Origin: Methanosarcina barkeri 3
GTDB lineage: Archaea > Halobacteriota > Methanosarcinia > Methanosarcinales > Methanosarcinaceae
NCBI RefSeq assembly: GCF_000970305.1
Contig: NZ_CP009517.1
Location: 3,410,001-3,474,000 of the forward strand
Reading direction: 5' to 3'
Length of the DNA stretch: 64,000 nt
Position 1 is the first letter of the stretch; each line of letters starts with the position of its first letter. The position numbers and the translations under genes were made by a program. A model generated the notes under the pieces. The model was not told where the DNA came from and ran no database searches. It saw only the letters and a program-made list of their open reading frames with translations. Shown here one piece after another: positions 19,001 through 27,751 of this stretch.

Positions 19001-19876
19001 CTGCAGCCTCGAGATAGTCTCCCTTATTTCCCCAATTCGCTCCTGGAGCCTTGTAAGCTTTTCCTCCCCTTTTTCAGGGAAACTTTCAAGCTCAGGTAAG
19101 CTTTCAAGGGTTGTTTTTGATTCATTGAGGACTTTCCAGTCTTCCCAGACGGAAATCAAGTTTTGCATGTGGTTTAGTTTTTTCCTTATATTCTGAGACT
19201 TTTGTTTTAATTGGTTAATTTCCAGAGTTTTCTGTTCCATTTCGAAATGAAGCGAATCGTATTTCTTCTGGGCTCCCTCAAGTTCTGAAATTTTTACTTC
19301 AGTTTTTCCTATTTCCCTTAATAGCTCATTTATAAGAGGTTTGCTACCTCTAGGCCTATACAGATTGTTTTCAATGCTGCTGATCGAATTCATCAGTCCT
19401 GAAATAGGAACTCCAACTCCTGTACCAGCACTGTAGAGTTTACTGTTGATGCTCCGGTCGTTAAGGGTTTCGAAATTCTGTAATTCTTCAAGGCCAAAGG
19501 CATAGATATTTTCAAAGACATTTCTGTCCGCATAGCCTAGTAGTTTAAGGAGGTCAGCCCTGCCTCCTATATTCCCATCCGGAAGTAAAACCTTTACATC
19601 TTCTTTTCTGCCTGCATTTCTCTCTATGACCCATCGGTCTCCGGTAGAATCAATCACCGCAAGCCTTCCTCCATGCTTTCCCCCTTCAAGTGGAGGATAG
19701 AGGTTGCAAAGCCTTGTGTTAGGTGTACCGAAAAACATTCTACGAATAAAAGTAAATAATGTCGATTTTCCTGCCTCATTTGCCCCTGTAAAAACGACCA
19801 GACCTGAGGGAAGATCTTCCATAGAGAAGCTGGAAAACTTGCCGAAGCCATCAATGTGGATGGCATTAATTTTCAT
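16022..19876 (-). CDS. Rad50/SbcC-like ATPase of the YhaN type
   Basis: A 1284-residue SMC-family ATPase, partner of the nuclease encoded just upstream. The N-terminal Walker A is GANEAGKST (about residues 31-39). The C-terminal lobe has the ABC signature ELSRGTAEQLYLSLRFG and Walker B LPIVFDDVLVNFDP. Between them are long coiled coils. Near the middle, two hydrophobic helices (from LWPAGMILLAG to TAAVYFL) suggest membrane anchoring, as in YhaN proteins, and there is no Rad50 zinc hook CxxC. The start at 19876 follows GGAGG by 6 nt and overlaps the nuclease gene by 11 nt, so the pair is coupled. It probably works in DNA-end processing; the substrate is inference. Confidence 0.9.
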   Translation of the reverse strand: MKINAIHIDGFGKFSSFSMEDLPSGLVVFTGANEAGKSTLFTFIRRMFFGTPNTRLCNLYPPLEGGKHGGRLAVIDSTGDRWVIERNAGRKEDVKVLLPDGNIGGRADLLKLLGYADRNVFENIYAFGLEELQNFETLNDRSINSKLYSAGTGVGVPISGLMNSISSIENNLYRPRGSKPLINELLREIGKTEVKISELEGAQKKYDSLHFEMEQKTLEINQLKQKSQNIRKKLNHMQNLISVWEDWKVLNESKTTLESLPELESFPEKGEEKLTRLQERIGEIRETISRLQQELDKNAVKEISLSPDENLLQQKDSVLELRSGIEKYRSEEKMLPSLEINLRQEKAGLTELLLELGPTWNEDALDRFDRSIPAKESVIQMRRSVEEIEDKVKETRNELQQVLNSIERILQENDLFEEGLLVHRDRVIELGNGIEKYQADKDFLLSGTQELQDRKSELRKTLSGLEEGWDETVLDLFEYSTFSKETVLRKRREMDEAEKTIERYHDRLKLAFEEIREVCEEIEALKERFEVYLTLPRLEEVKQELEAVSYLRVTQPLLKEKEGELKNLEKEEMFFAALGHRETEHEGGLPLWPAGMILLAGCIGLIYESINGTLLSGLVIFLLLFATAAVYFLKATNNSSIPLAGGEHPENTESRKQSVQDSKEKLYREITTLKVSMKTCAKKCGFEDIPDSSIREQKANELQKVMVELKTASELFQREEKLQKKLDKLNASYIGLKETLRAEEAKQEEVLQEWKVWLVSSGLSPELSPEHVLELLSAISSCLEKQKNIIELEKQVKFKEAAVKKYEEKTFSILEACGRFFSGITLESEIAKLREDVSFAFNQAERVRKLEVESEDLNRKKQELEARLQEEKRVRETISEKWNNWLETYGLDPSLSVESVLEIFSVIRTCFDRQRAIRKLEEQIDSSKNSIEAYEAKVAGVLQECGLPLSGLSFDSQVEKLRLDLEKASDEARNLQQLKTKSKELNIELQAARDKYEEAAEELAFLLNSGYAETEEEFYENARFWTQRTELENRKREAEQQIRRVSRDDEEYKLLVEELQASDLSGLKDENCRLEECLKTLEQEISNAIDSRGAIRNQIEQLEHGSEGSLARVMQESLLEELHEKSREWASLVLAREILAKAVKVYEKERQPAVIVEAQAFFLKITGGRYTRIYSPLNSTEIYVEDRNGHQKSIQELSRGTAEQLYLSLRFGFIREFGRHSESLPIVFDDVLVNFDPVRCKSTCEAIKDLASDNQIFYFTCHPETVRMLVESFPEARAVDLDAV

Positions 19877-21182
19877 TATCTTCCTCCGTAAGTAAGGCAT
19901 CAAGCAGGATATTTTCAGCTCGCTGAAGCAGAGAATTCATCTCTTCGTTATCAATTCTGGAAATATATTTTCTTCCGTTCCTGGAACTAAAAAATAGAGG
20001 TGAAAGAAACTCACGGAACTCATTTCGGGCTTTTTCATCAGTCTTCAAGCCCTCTACAATTTTTACCAGATCTCCTACAAAATCTTCCCTTTTCAGAAGA
20101 AGCTCTCTTTCTACCGGAAAGAACGTCTCATTTTCAATGCGCTCTATCCAGATGAACTGTTTACTCCAGGTTTCTCCTTCCCTGAGCAAACGCAGGAGAT
20201 CCTCAAGAAATCCCTCCTGCCTGAGAATGTAATGCAGTGGTCCCCTTCCTTTAAGAATAAACCTGCAAATAGCAGATCTTCCTCCTGACTTTTCCCTTAT
20301 ATCGTCAAGCTGGCTTTGAAGACTTTCTATTAACTCCCCTTCTTTTTCCAGACCTTCTATGGAAATTTCCCTGATATGCCAGCGGACAGAATCGGTCTCT
20401 ATAAACCTGGTAGAAGTATCTCCTCCTGAGGAAACATCCACAAAAAAGCATCCCCTTGCCCCGGTTTCACCGGGATGCCTGCCCTGCGGATTTCCGGGAT
20501 ATATCACAACCGGAGCTTCTTTGCAAACTATAGAAGGAGTATGGATGTGGCCAAGAGCCCAATAATCATAATTGAGCTCCCTGAGGTCCTGCAGGGTACA
20601 GGGTGCATAAGGATCATGTTCAGGGTTACTTCCCACGCTGCAATGCAGCAACCCTATAGTAAACGGCCAGTTATCTTCTTTTCTTGGAAAGTCTTTTACA
20701 AGATTTTTCACTATGTGCTGTGTCGGATAGCTCATCCCCACTATGACGGCGGCAGTTTCCCCTTCTTTATTGAATTCCACAACCTCGGCCCCTTCCCCAC
20801 TCATGATATGTACATTTTCGGGCCATGTAAGGCTTGCAGACCAGCCGTCAAGAGGATCGTGGTTCCCATGGCAGATAAAAACCTGAATTCCGACGGTTTC
20901 GAGCCTTCTGAGCCCCTCTATAAACTTCACCTGAGCATAAAGACTCTTATCGGCACTGTCATACACATCTCCCGCAATAAGCAGAAAGTCGACTTCTTCA
21001 TCCACACAGAGATCTATAATTGCCTCATAAGCCTGAAAGGTAGCTTTCGCAAGCCTTTCCCCAAGCTCAGGATCAATACCGGAGATCCCAGTAAATGGAC
21101 TGTCAAGATGTAAATCCGCAGCATGAACAAAACTCAAAGTTCCGGCTCTGCCAACATCCGCCGACATATTTGTTTTTTTCAT
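19866..21182 (-). CDS. Mre11/SbcD-like DNA repair phosphoesterase (YhaO type)
   Basis: A calcineurin-like metallophosphoesterase with the Mre11/SbcD motifs in order: HAADLHLDSP, AGDVYD, CHGNHDP, LLHCSVG and GHIHTPS, which provide the two-metal nuclease site. A C-terminal region of about 170 residues would contact the partner ATPase. The start at 21182 is preferred because GTGGT lies 8 nt upstream; an in-frame ATG at 21200 also exists. The length is 438 aa. The following ATPase gene overlaps it by 11 nt, which together with the domain types supports a YhaO-YhaN-like complex. Canonical archaeal mre11-rad50 with herA/nurA is a different locus. Confidence 0.9.
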   Translation of the reverse strand: MKKTNMSADVGRAGTLSFVHAADLHLDSPFTGISGIDPELGERLAKATFQAYEAIIDLCVDEEVDFLLIAGDVYDSADKSLYAQVKFIEGLRRLETVGIQVFICHGNHDPLDGWSASLTWPENVHIMSGEGAEVVEFNKEGETAAVIVGMSYPTQHIVKNLVKDFPRKEDNWPFTIGLLHCSVGSNPEHDPYAPCTLQDLRELNYDYWALGHIHTPSIVCKEAPVVIYPGNPQGRHPGETGARGCFFVDVSSGGDTSTRFIETDSVRWHIREISIEGLEKEGELIESLQSQLDDIREKSGGRSAICRFILKGRGPLHYILRQEGFLEDLLRLLREGETWSKQFIWIERIENETFFPVERELLLKREDFVGDLVKIVEGLKTDEKARNEFREFLSPLFFSSRNGRKYISRIDNEEMNSLLQRAENILLDALLTEEDNEN

Positions 21183-21756
21183 TGGAGATACCACTAACAT
21201 ATTTATAATATTTATACCTCCAACTGTATATAAACCCAGTTAAATGTTCTGATTTGAAAGCTTTAAAAACAGATAATTAAACTCATATTCCAGCAGTATT
21301 TTTTCGAAAATCAATATTTTTCCAGATAATGTTTTTGAGGCAGACAGATTAAAACAGGAAAAATTCAGAAATATGAAGTTTTATTGCAGAAAATGGGAAA
21401 AAATGTGAAAACAAGATAGAAACAGAATATAAAAACAGCATGAAAAAAGATGAAAAACGAGATTTTTAACCCTACGTTGAAAAATAAAATCATACTTTCA
21501 AGTAAAAATGTACAGATCGATTACCTTTTTAGAAATTCAATAACCTCTTTCTCAGACTTTGCATATCGAGATATAGGAGGTTTGGATTTTTCATTCTTCT
21601 CAAATAGAAAATGTAACTTATTAATGGCAACAGGGTCTGATATGTATAAAGTGTTTTGTTCCAGATATCTCGAAGCCATTTCTACACCCCTTATCGTTTA
21701 GTCCTGCCTTTTAACAACTATATGTGTTCTTATTTGATATATGTTCTTTCCCCTAA
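21183..21756. other. AT-rich spacer
   Basis: Probably holds the promoter of the nuclease-ATPase operon near its right-hand start (TATTATAAATATG-like sequence about 21190-21210 on the minus strand). The remainder is AT-rich. An 83-codon plus-strand frame at 21450-21701 has unusual composition and no ribosome-binding site and is not called. Confidence 0.4.
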
Positions 21757-22050
21757 TCATTCCCTATTTAAATATTTTACCAATTGCATTCTCTCTACCC
21801 CGTCCTCCTGCAATTCTGACTGTAATTCTATAAATCCATTGTCTTTATAAAATTTCACCACAGAAGCGGCTTCTTTATTTGCTTCAAGCCAGACAATGGT
21901 TCCTCCCAATAACCCCATGCAGTCATAAACAATGTTTACGGCTTCATCAAGCAGGTATCTTCCTTCAAAATTGTGTTTAAACATGTCATTTTTCCCTAAT
22001 TGGGCAATAAAGTACGAAGGAATACCTTCCTGTTCTCTAAGCAGGTTCAT
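21757..22050 (-). CDS. GNAT acetyltransferase, C-terminal fragment (after a frameshift)
   Basis: This frame holds the second half of a GNAT N-acetyltransferase fold. It has IPSYFIAQLGKND, which matches the P[SA]YxIxQLG strand before the acetyl-CoA site, then LLDEAVNIV, GGTIVWLEA and VVKFYKDNGFIEL, the usual last strands and helix. It lacks the first half of the fold, which is encoded in the preceding frame. The two frames overlap in ATGA at 22047-22050, with a run of six A just upstream. It might restart translation at its ATG, but half a GNAT fold would not be expected to act alone. Confidence 0.6.
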   Translation of the reverse strand: MNLLREQEGIPSYFIAQLGKNDMFKHNFEGRYLLDEAVNIVYDCMGLLGGTIVWLEANKEAASVVKFYKDNGFIELQSELQEDGVERMQLVKYLNRE

Positions 22051-22700
22051 ATCCTTTTTTGCTTCCTGCTCAACTTGCTCTGGTCTACTCTTAGTATTTT
22101 CAAAGCCAGGGCAAAAAATCCAAGGACGCAGAAGTTTTCGTCGTCGCTATTCTTCCTATCAAGTATAAGATATGACCTGCATATTGATTTGTCATCAAAT
22201 TTGTTCATGTTGCGCCGCACAAAATCCTGAATATCAGGGTCCTTTACGCAGTAGAAACTGCTCAGTGTCCTGTTTACTTTCTCTTTATCAGCGAACTCTG
22301 TAAGTTGTTTATACGAAACAACAATCGGATCAAGCTCAAGCTCAAAAGAGTTAAAATAATCCTTTATCCCAATCAGCTCAATATCTTCCAGTTTGCTTTC
22401 TCCAGGTAACTGTGAATTTAAAAACTCCATGCCTTCAGAACTTATGCAAATTAGCCCATCTAACCCATCCTGAATGAACCGTATCATTTTCAGGTACTTG
22501 AAAACCCAGTAGATTTCCTCCTTGAATTCAAAGATCTCATCACCCGAACCTTCCTGCCGAAAACCAATCTTAACTTTAAAGTCCTCAACCAGTTTTGCTT
22601 CAAGGTCAGAATACTTGTACCCCTCAGACCTGCACATATTCTTGATCATCTGACTGATGACAGTTTCAAAACACGGCAGCTTAACGTTTTGTCCGCTCAA
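22047..22700 (-). CDS. N-terminal part of a split GNAT acetyltransferase with a wHTH-like extension
   Basis: The 217-residue frame has about 140 residues of unrecognised, probably winged-helix-like sequence. This is followed by the start of a GNAT domain (SFYCVKDPDIQDFVRRN, then SYLILDR and FCVLGFFALALKIL), ending in LSRKQKRI at a TGA. In related GNAT proteins this is followed by a short linker and a PSYLIAQLGKN-type strand, exactly what the -1 frame supplies (Q-K-K-D-M-N-L-L). One A too few in the six-A run at about 22055-22060 explains the break. It may be a pseudogene, a sequencing or assembly error, or a translational shift. Confidence 0.65.
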   Translation of the reverse strand: MSGQNVKLPCFETVISQMIKNMCRSEGYKYSDLEAKLVEDFKVKIGFRQEGSGDEIFEFKEEIYWVFKYLKMIRFIQDGLDGLICISSEGMEFLNSQLPGESKLEDIELIGIKDYFNSFELELDPIVVSYKQLTEFADKEKVNRTLSSFYCVKDPDIQDFVRRNMNKFDDKSICRSYLILDRKNSDDENFCVLGFFALALKILRVDQSKLSRKQKRI

Positions 22701-22942
22701 AGTTATCAGGTCCCTGAGAATGAAGAAAAATAGTAAGCAGTAAATGCTTCAACCGGTATTAAATTTTACCAACGCCAATAAAAAGAATACTAAAATATCT
22801 CCAAGGTAAAAGAAAAAGCCCTTTTAATTCCTTCTTATTTATAAGCCATTAGTTATGTCTTTGCAAATGTTTGAAGGAAATATCAACAATACCTAAACAA
22901 TTATAGATAACTCTCTTCAAAGCCTCCTCTGAAAGATTCTAT

Positions 22943-23713
22943 ATGCATGAACTGCGAACCCTGAATATGGATAAAAAAATGTTTGTTGGTGTAGACGGGT
23001 GCAAAGCTGGTTGGTTTGCAGTTGCACTAACAGAAACTGACAGTTTTGGTGTATTTCAGTTTTCTAAAATCTCGGATCTCTGGAACTATTTTTATGACGG
23101 CAAAATTAATGTGCGTATACTTGTGGACATTCCTATTGGTTTAATAGACAGCAAATCTAATTTCAAGAGAAGATCCTGTGATGTAGAAGCTCGAAGATTA
23201 CTAAGACCCTACAGGCAATCCAGCGTTTTTCCAACTCCCTGTAGGGAAGCCATCTATGCAAAAAGTTATGAAAATGCTTGTGACATCAACGAAGAAATTA
23301 CAGGCAAACGGCTTACAAAACAAACATGGGGAATCGTTCCGAAAATAAGAGAAATGAATGATTTTCTTATAGCCGCAGATTCTGCGAAGGAAAAAATAAT
23401 AGAAACCCATCCTGAAATTTGCTTCTGGGCTCTTGCCGGAAAACCAATGGAACATTCTAAAAAGGAGCGGGAAGGTTTTAACGAAAGAAAGAAGCTGTTG
23501 CAAGAAATTTGCACTTCCACAGACGAAATCGTGCAGGATGCTCTTTCCAAATACAGGCGTAAAGATGTGGCAAAAGATGATATTCTTGATGCTCTGGTCG
23601 CCTCTGTAACAGCAAAATTATCTTTTCAGAGGGGACTGAGATCTGTTCCTGAAATTTCTGAAAAAGATTCTCAAGGGCTTCCTGTGCAGGTGGTTTATAC
23701 AACGGTTTGCTGA
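22943..23713 (+). CDS. DUF429 protein (predicted RNase H-fold nuclease)
   Basis: The protein opens with MFVGVDGCKAGWFAVAL, the hallmark GVDGCxxGW of DUF429. It continues with ILVDIPIGL, a basic CDVEARRLLR segment, SSVFPTPCREAI, IIETHPEICFWAL and DDILDALVAS. These acidic positions match the RNase H-like fold predicted for the family, suggesting a metal-dependent nuclease, though the biochemical role is not established. The length is 256 aa from 22943; a second ATG at 22967 is equally possible and neither has a strong ribosome-binding site. It is divergent from the split GNAT gene and monocistronic. Confidence 0.85.
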   Translation: MHELRTLNMDKKMFVGVDGCKAGWFAVALTETDSFGVFQFSKISDLWNYFYDGKINVRILVDIPIGLIDSKSNFKRRSCDVEARRLLRPYRQSSVFPTPCREAIYAKSYENACDINEEITGKRLTKQTWGIVPKIREMNDFLIAADSAKEKIIETHPEICFWALAGKPMEHSKKEREGFNERKKLLQEICTSTDEIVQDALSKYRRKDVAKDDILDALVASVTAKLSFQRGLRSVPEISEKDSQGLPVQVVYTTVC

Positions 23714-24466
23714 TAGGATTCACAGTTTCGGAAACTGAAGTTACAAAGATCAAGCCCAGGGATTGCAAGATCAAAATGAACCTTCAATAAGGAAAGAAAA
23801 CTCTCATTATTTTAAAAACACGTATAGAACTTATTCATCCAATTGTCCAAAACAGTCAAAACATGAGATAATTTTTAATTTACTACCACATTAAGATGAT
23901 TAATGGCACCTTTGTGCATATCTACGGAGGGTGGGCTGATAATTATAGTTTAGTAATTCTTGCTGATAATTTTAGTAGATTGATCGTTTGTGTTTCTATA
24001 CTGCTAAGTATTTTTCAGAACCTAAACACTACTGGTTTTTTCTATATTTAAAGTCTAAGCTCGATTTGCCCACACCAGATCCAGGCGTAGTCAAATATTC
24101 CGTAATTGTTCAAAAAATTCATTTTTAAATAATTACCTGGAAAATATATTTTTATCAGATTTAAGCAATATAATAAGTGCGGTAAGCTAGTAAAAAGTTA
24201 TTTGAATTCCACTAACTATGAGCTTATCCCAAAACCGATTAATTCCCAAACCTATGAAATTCCAAAATTATTTTCGTGATCAGAAAATCGGTTGATTCTT
24301 TGGAATCTGGATTCTGGGAAATGATGTTAAGTTTTGGGGTTAGCTCTATTACAAGTTCAAACATATACATCAATTACATAACAAACTTGGGGTAACCTTC
24401 ATTTATCGAGAATACATATGGCAAAAGTATCGTAATGACTAGATTTAGCATAAGGGATGCAAAGGT
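23714..24466. other. Spacer upstream of the CheB-CheR gene
   Basis: No gene is supported. It includes the 125-bp imperfect inverted repeat described separately and, at about 24375-24465, the probable promoter and leader of the CheB-CheR gene. Confidence 0.45.
24221..24345. repeat. 125-bp imperfect inverted repeat
   Basis: AGCTTATCCCAAAAC (24221-24235) pairs with GTTTTGGGGTTAGCT (24331-24345). AATTCCC (24241) pairs with GGGAAAT (24316), and ATTCCAAA (24259) with TTTGGAAT (24299). The centre is TGATCA at 24277-24282. All pairs share nearly one midpoint, so the segment can fold into one long hairpin. It could be a small non-autonomous mobile element or an RNA hairpin; no transposase is nearby. 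Confidence 0.65.
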
Positions 24467-26662
24467 ATGGTCACAGATAAAATTACGGGCAGAAAGAAAA
24501 TACAAGCGCCAATAGGTAAGCAGATACCAAAAGGAAAACAGGTGCTAAAAGGGAAAAAAACACCAGAAGAGAGTCCGAAACCGGAAGGGGAGAAAGAACC
24601 TAAAGGGGAAAAAGAAGCGGAAGGGGAAAAAAAACCAGAAAGGGAAAAAGGACCGGAAGGAAAACAAAAGATAGAAGAAAAAACAAAACTCGAAGATCAA
24701 CAGAAACAAACAGAAAACTTTCCTATAGTGGGCATTGGCGCATCTGCTGGTGGGCTGGGGGCGTTTGAAGCATTCTTTTCAGGTATTCCCAAAAAGGTCA
24801 ATCCTGGAGTAGCCTTTATAATAGTACAGCATCTTGACCCAAAATACAAGAGCATTCTCACTAGCTTAATAGGGCGCTACACAGACCTGCAGGTTTATGA
24901 GATAGAGGAAGGGATGAAGGTCAAGCCTAACTGTGTCTATGTTATTCCGCCTAACAGCGACTTGATTTTCCGCGAGGGTCTGCTCCACTTAATCGAACCG
25001 GTCGAGCCACATGGTCGCCGTATGCCTATCGATTTCTTCTTCCGCTCCCTAGCTGAGGAAAAAAAAGAGTCAGCTATCGGTATTATACTCTCAGGTACCG
25101 GCAGTGACGGAACATTAGGAATACGGGCAATCAAAGCTGAAGGCGGCATGGTAATGGCCCAAACTCCCGAGTCCAGTGAATATGACAGCATGCCGCGCAG
25201 TGTCATCAACACAGGTCTGGCAGACTATGTTCTGCCGCCAAAAGAAATGCCTGCCCAGCTCATTTCCTATTTAAGCCAGGTTTTTGGGAAAAAGTCCTAT
25301 CCGATAAGAAGGACAGAAGATTCGATGAACAGGATATTCAACCTATTATTTACCCAGACAGGTCATGACTTTTCCCATTACAAAAAGGGCACTATCACCC
25401 GGCGTATCGAGCGACGTATGGCCGTTCACTCAATTAAGCTTGTGGATGAGTACTTGCACTATTTAGAGCAAAAACCTGCCGAAATAGAAGCGTTATTCCG
25501 TGACTTCTTAATTAGCGTCACCAGTTTCTTCCGTAATCCCAAGGCTTTCGATGCGCTTCAGGAAGAAGTTATCCCTAAAATTTTTGCCGAAAAGAACATA
25601 CACGAAACAGTACGAATTTGGGTACCTGGCTGTTCCACAGGTGAAGAAGCTTATTCAATCGGCATCTTACTCCAGGAACATATGGAGGCATTGAGACGGA
25701 CTTTCAAAATACAAATTTTTGCAACGGATATTGACAGTCGGGCTATCGAACGTGCCCGTACAGGTATATATCCTGCCAGTATAGCCGTCGATATATTACC
25801 TGAACGGTTGGAACGCTTCTTTGCCATAGGTCCGGATGGAAACTATCGCATTCATAAAAATATCCGTGAAATGGTAATTTTTTCCGAGCATGATCTTACT
25901 AAAGATCCACCATTCTCAAAGCTCGACCTGTTAAGCTGTCGCAATGTACTGATTTACATGGATGGGGAACTGCAGAAGAGACTTATTCCCATCTTTTACT
26001 ATGCATTGAACCCCGGTAAGTTTCTGTTTCTTGGTTCTTCCGAGACCATCAATGGGTTCACGAGCCTATTTGATACACTTGATCGCAAGGCAAAGCTATA
26101 TCAAAGAAGGCAGAACATTGGAACAGGACAGATCCATTCCATAGCGTCATATATTCCACCAAAATTGGGGATTAAAGAGGTTCAAAAAAATCCAGATGAG
26201 ATTCTTATTCCAAGCAAACCTAAATTTCGAGAGGTAGCTGAAAAGATCTTGCTTCAAAATTATGCTCCTGTAGGTGTGCTAGTAAACGAAAAAGGAGACA
26301 TCCATTATATACATGGGCGTACTGGCATGTACTTAGAACCAGCTCCAGGTGAAGCTGAAATAAATAATATTCTGAAGATGGCACGCGAAGGACTGCAACA
26401 GAGGATGTCCATTGCCCTGCACAGAGCAGTAAGTGATAAAAAACCGTTATTCTACCATGGAGTACAGGTCAAAACGAATGGCGATTTTACTAGTATTAAT
26501 CTGACAATAATACCTGTAGTTGCGACTCCTTACGCAGCTGAAGGGCCAGACCTGTTCTTAGTCATATTTGAGGAGCCTCCAAAATGGGAGCAGAAAAAAA
26601 ATAGAGGAGGAAGCTTCCGAAAATGGAAAGGGCGAAGCTTATGGATGCACAACAGAAACTGA
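24467..26662 (+). CDS. CheB-CheR fusion (methylesterase-methyltransferase), front part of a split gene
   Basis: A lysine/glutamate/proline-rich low-complexity N-terminus (residues 10-80) precedes a CheB methylesterase domain with the catalytic triad visible as GASAGG (S93), QHLDP (H122) and GTGSDG (D214). A CheR methyltransferase domain follows (about residues 285-550: [40 protein letters not shown]). Such fusions are parts of large hybrid sensory proteins that are continuous with coiled-coil and PAS domains. Here the frame leaves homology after [11 protein letters not shown] at an A8 run (26594-26601) and stops at 26662, while the expected continuation is in the +1 frame. It lacks the response-regulator receiver domain of classical CheB. 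Confidence 0.9.
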   Translation: MVTDKITGRKKIQAPIGKQIPKGKQVLKGKKTPEESPKPEGEKEPKGEKEAEGEKKPEREKGPEGKQKIEEKTKLEDQQKQTENFPIVGIGASAGGLGAFEAFFSGIPKKVNPGVAFIIVQHLDPKYKSILTSLIGRYTDLQVYEIEEGMKVKPNCVYVIPPNSDLIFREGLLHLIEPVEPHGRRMPIDFFFRSLAEEKKESAIGIILSGTGSDGTLGIRAIKAEGGMVMAQTPESSEYDSMPRSVINTGLADYVLPPKEMPAQLISYLSQVFGKKSYPIRRTEDSMNRIFNLLFTQTGHDFSHYKKGTITRRIERRMAVHSIKLVDEYLHYLEQKPAEIEALFRDFLISVTSFFRNPKAFDALQEEVIPKIFAEKNIHETVRIWVPGCSTGEEAYSIGILLQEHMEALRRTFKIQIFATDIDSRAIERARTGIYPASIAVDILPERLERFFAIGPDGNYRIHKNIREMVIFSEHDLTKDPPFSKLDLLSCRNVLIYMDGELQKRLIPIFYYALNPGKFLFLGSSETINGFTSLFDTLDRKAKLYQRRQNIGTGQIHSIASYIPPKLGIKEVQKNPDEILIPSKPKFREVAEKILLQNYAPVGVLVNEKGDIHYIHGRTGMYLEPAPGEAEINNILKMAREGLQQRMSIALHRAVSDKKPLFYHGVQVKTNGDFTSINLTIIPVVATPYAAEGPDLFLVIFEEPPKWEQKKNRGGSFRKWKGRSLWMHNRN

Positions 26663-27644
26663 TACAAAAACCTTGAAGTTGATGGAGAAATTGCGGATTA
26701 AGGAAGAGGAACTCAAAGCCACCAATGAGGAACTGGAGACATCCACAGAAGAACTCAAATCCTCCAATGAAGAAATGCAGTCGGTAAATGAGGAATTACA
26801 GTCCTCAAATGAGGAACTGGAGAGCTCAAAAGAAGAGCTGCAGTCAGTTAACGAGGAACTATCTACTGTTAATGCTGAACTACAAAATAAGGTAGCCGAT
26901 CTATCTCAGGCTAATAACGATATGAACAACCTGCTTGCTGGTACGGATATAGGTACTATTTTCGTGGATTATGGAATGCGCATTATGCGTTTTACTCCTG
27001 CAGTCACAAACCTGGTTAACCTTATCTCGACTGATGTGGGAAGGCCAATCTGGGATATTGTCCCTAAAATTTTGGGATATGACCGCCTGATAGAAGATAT
27101 AAGAGAAGTACTTGACAAACTGACGACCAAAGAACTTGAAGTCCAAACCAAGGACAATTTGTGGTTCCTGATGCGCATCAAACCTTATCGTACCCTTGAT
27201 AACATTATAAAAGGAGCGGTGGTTACCTTTATTGACATTACCGAGTTGAGAAAGTCGAAGGAAGCACTGGAGGAATCTAAGGTTATAGTTGACCGCCTTG
27301 CCCGCCTTGCCGTGGTTGTGCGCGATTCTAACGATGCCGTAACTCTTCAGGATCTTGAGGGCCGCATCCGTGCCTGGAATCCAAGGGCCGAGAAAATGTA
27401 CGGATGGAGCGAAGCCGAGGCTCTAAAAATGAACATTAGCAGCTTGATTCCTGAGAACCGGAAGGAAGAAGAGTTGAATATGGTGAAAAAGCTTAGCCAG
27501 GCCGAATTTCTGGAACCTTACCAAACTCAGCGTCTCACGAAGGACGGTAGGATAGTGGATGTGTGGCTAACTGCCAGTTCATTAGTGGACGAAAACAATA
27601 ATGTATATGCTATTGCGACCACAGAGAGAGAAATCAAAAAATAA
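26568..27644 (+). CDS. Coiled-coil and PAS part of the CheB-CheR fusion, separated by a frameshift
   Basis: The open frame begins at a weak TTG inside the upstream gene. Its meaningful part starts after the A8 run. It encodes a coiled coil of NEEL repeats ([20 protein letters not shown]..., about residues 45-105) that characteristically follows CheB-CheR domains, then two PAS domains (about 110-225 and 235-355: [16 protein letters not shown] and [21 protein letters not shown]). It ends after the second PAS without a histidine-kinase core. With the preceding frame it makes one typical CheB-CheR-PAS protein; no good independent start exists, so it is expressed only by frameshifting or is inactive. 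Confidence 0.8.
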   Translation: MRSLQNGSRKKIEEEASENGKGEAYGCTTETDTKTLKLMEKLRIKEEELKATNEELETSTEELKSSNEEMQSVNEELQSSNEELESSKEELQSVNEELSTVNAELQNKVADLSQANNDMNNLLAGTDIGTIFVDYGMRIMRFTPAVTNLVNLISTDVGRPIWDIVPKILGYDRLIEDIREVLDKLTTKELEVQTKDNLWFLMRIKPYRTLDNIIKGAVVTFIDITELRKSKEALEESKVIVDRLARLAVVVRDSNDAVTLQDLEGRIRAWNPRAEKMYGWSEAEALKMNISSLIPENRKEEELNMVKKLSQAEFLEPYQTQRLTKDGRIVDVWLTASSLVDENNNVYAIATTEREIKK

Positions 27645-27751
27645 AGTATGGAAAGGAAAGACCGTGACTAAAAAATCTATCCAGACAGATAGCTGAGTTT
27701 CTCTTGTTCTGATTAGGATGGCCACGATCTTTTTCACTACGCCCAAGATAA

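Noticed and set aside
21450-21701. 83-codon frame
   Set aside because: AT-driven composition rich in Phe/Ser/Lys/Asn, no ribosome-binding site, no recognisable motif.
22055-22060. Classical A-AAA-AAG slippery heptamer for programmed -1 frameshifting in the GNAT gene
   Set aside because: The heptamer is out of phase with the zero frame (codons CAA AAA AGG), so only P-site slippage fits; a lost A is simpler.
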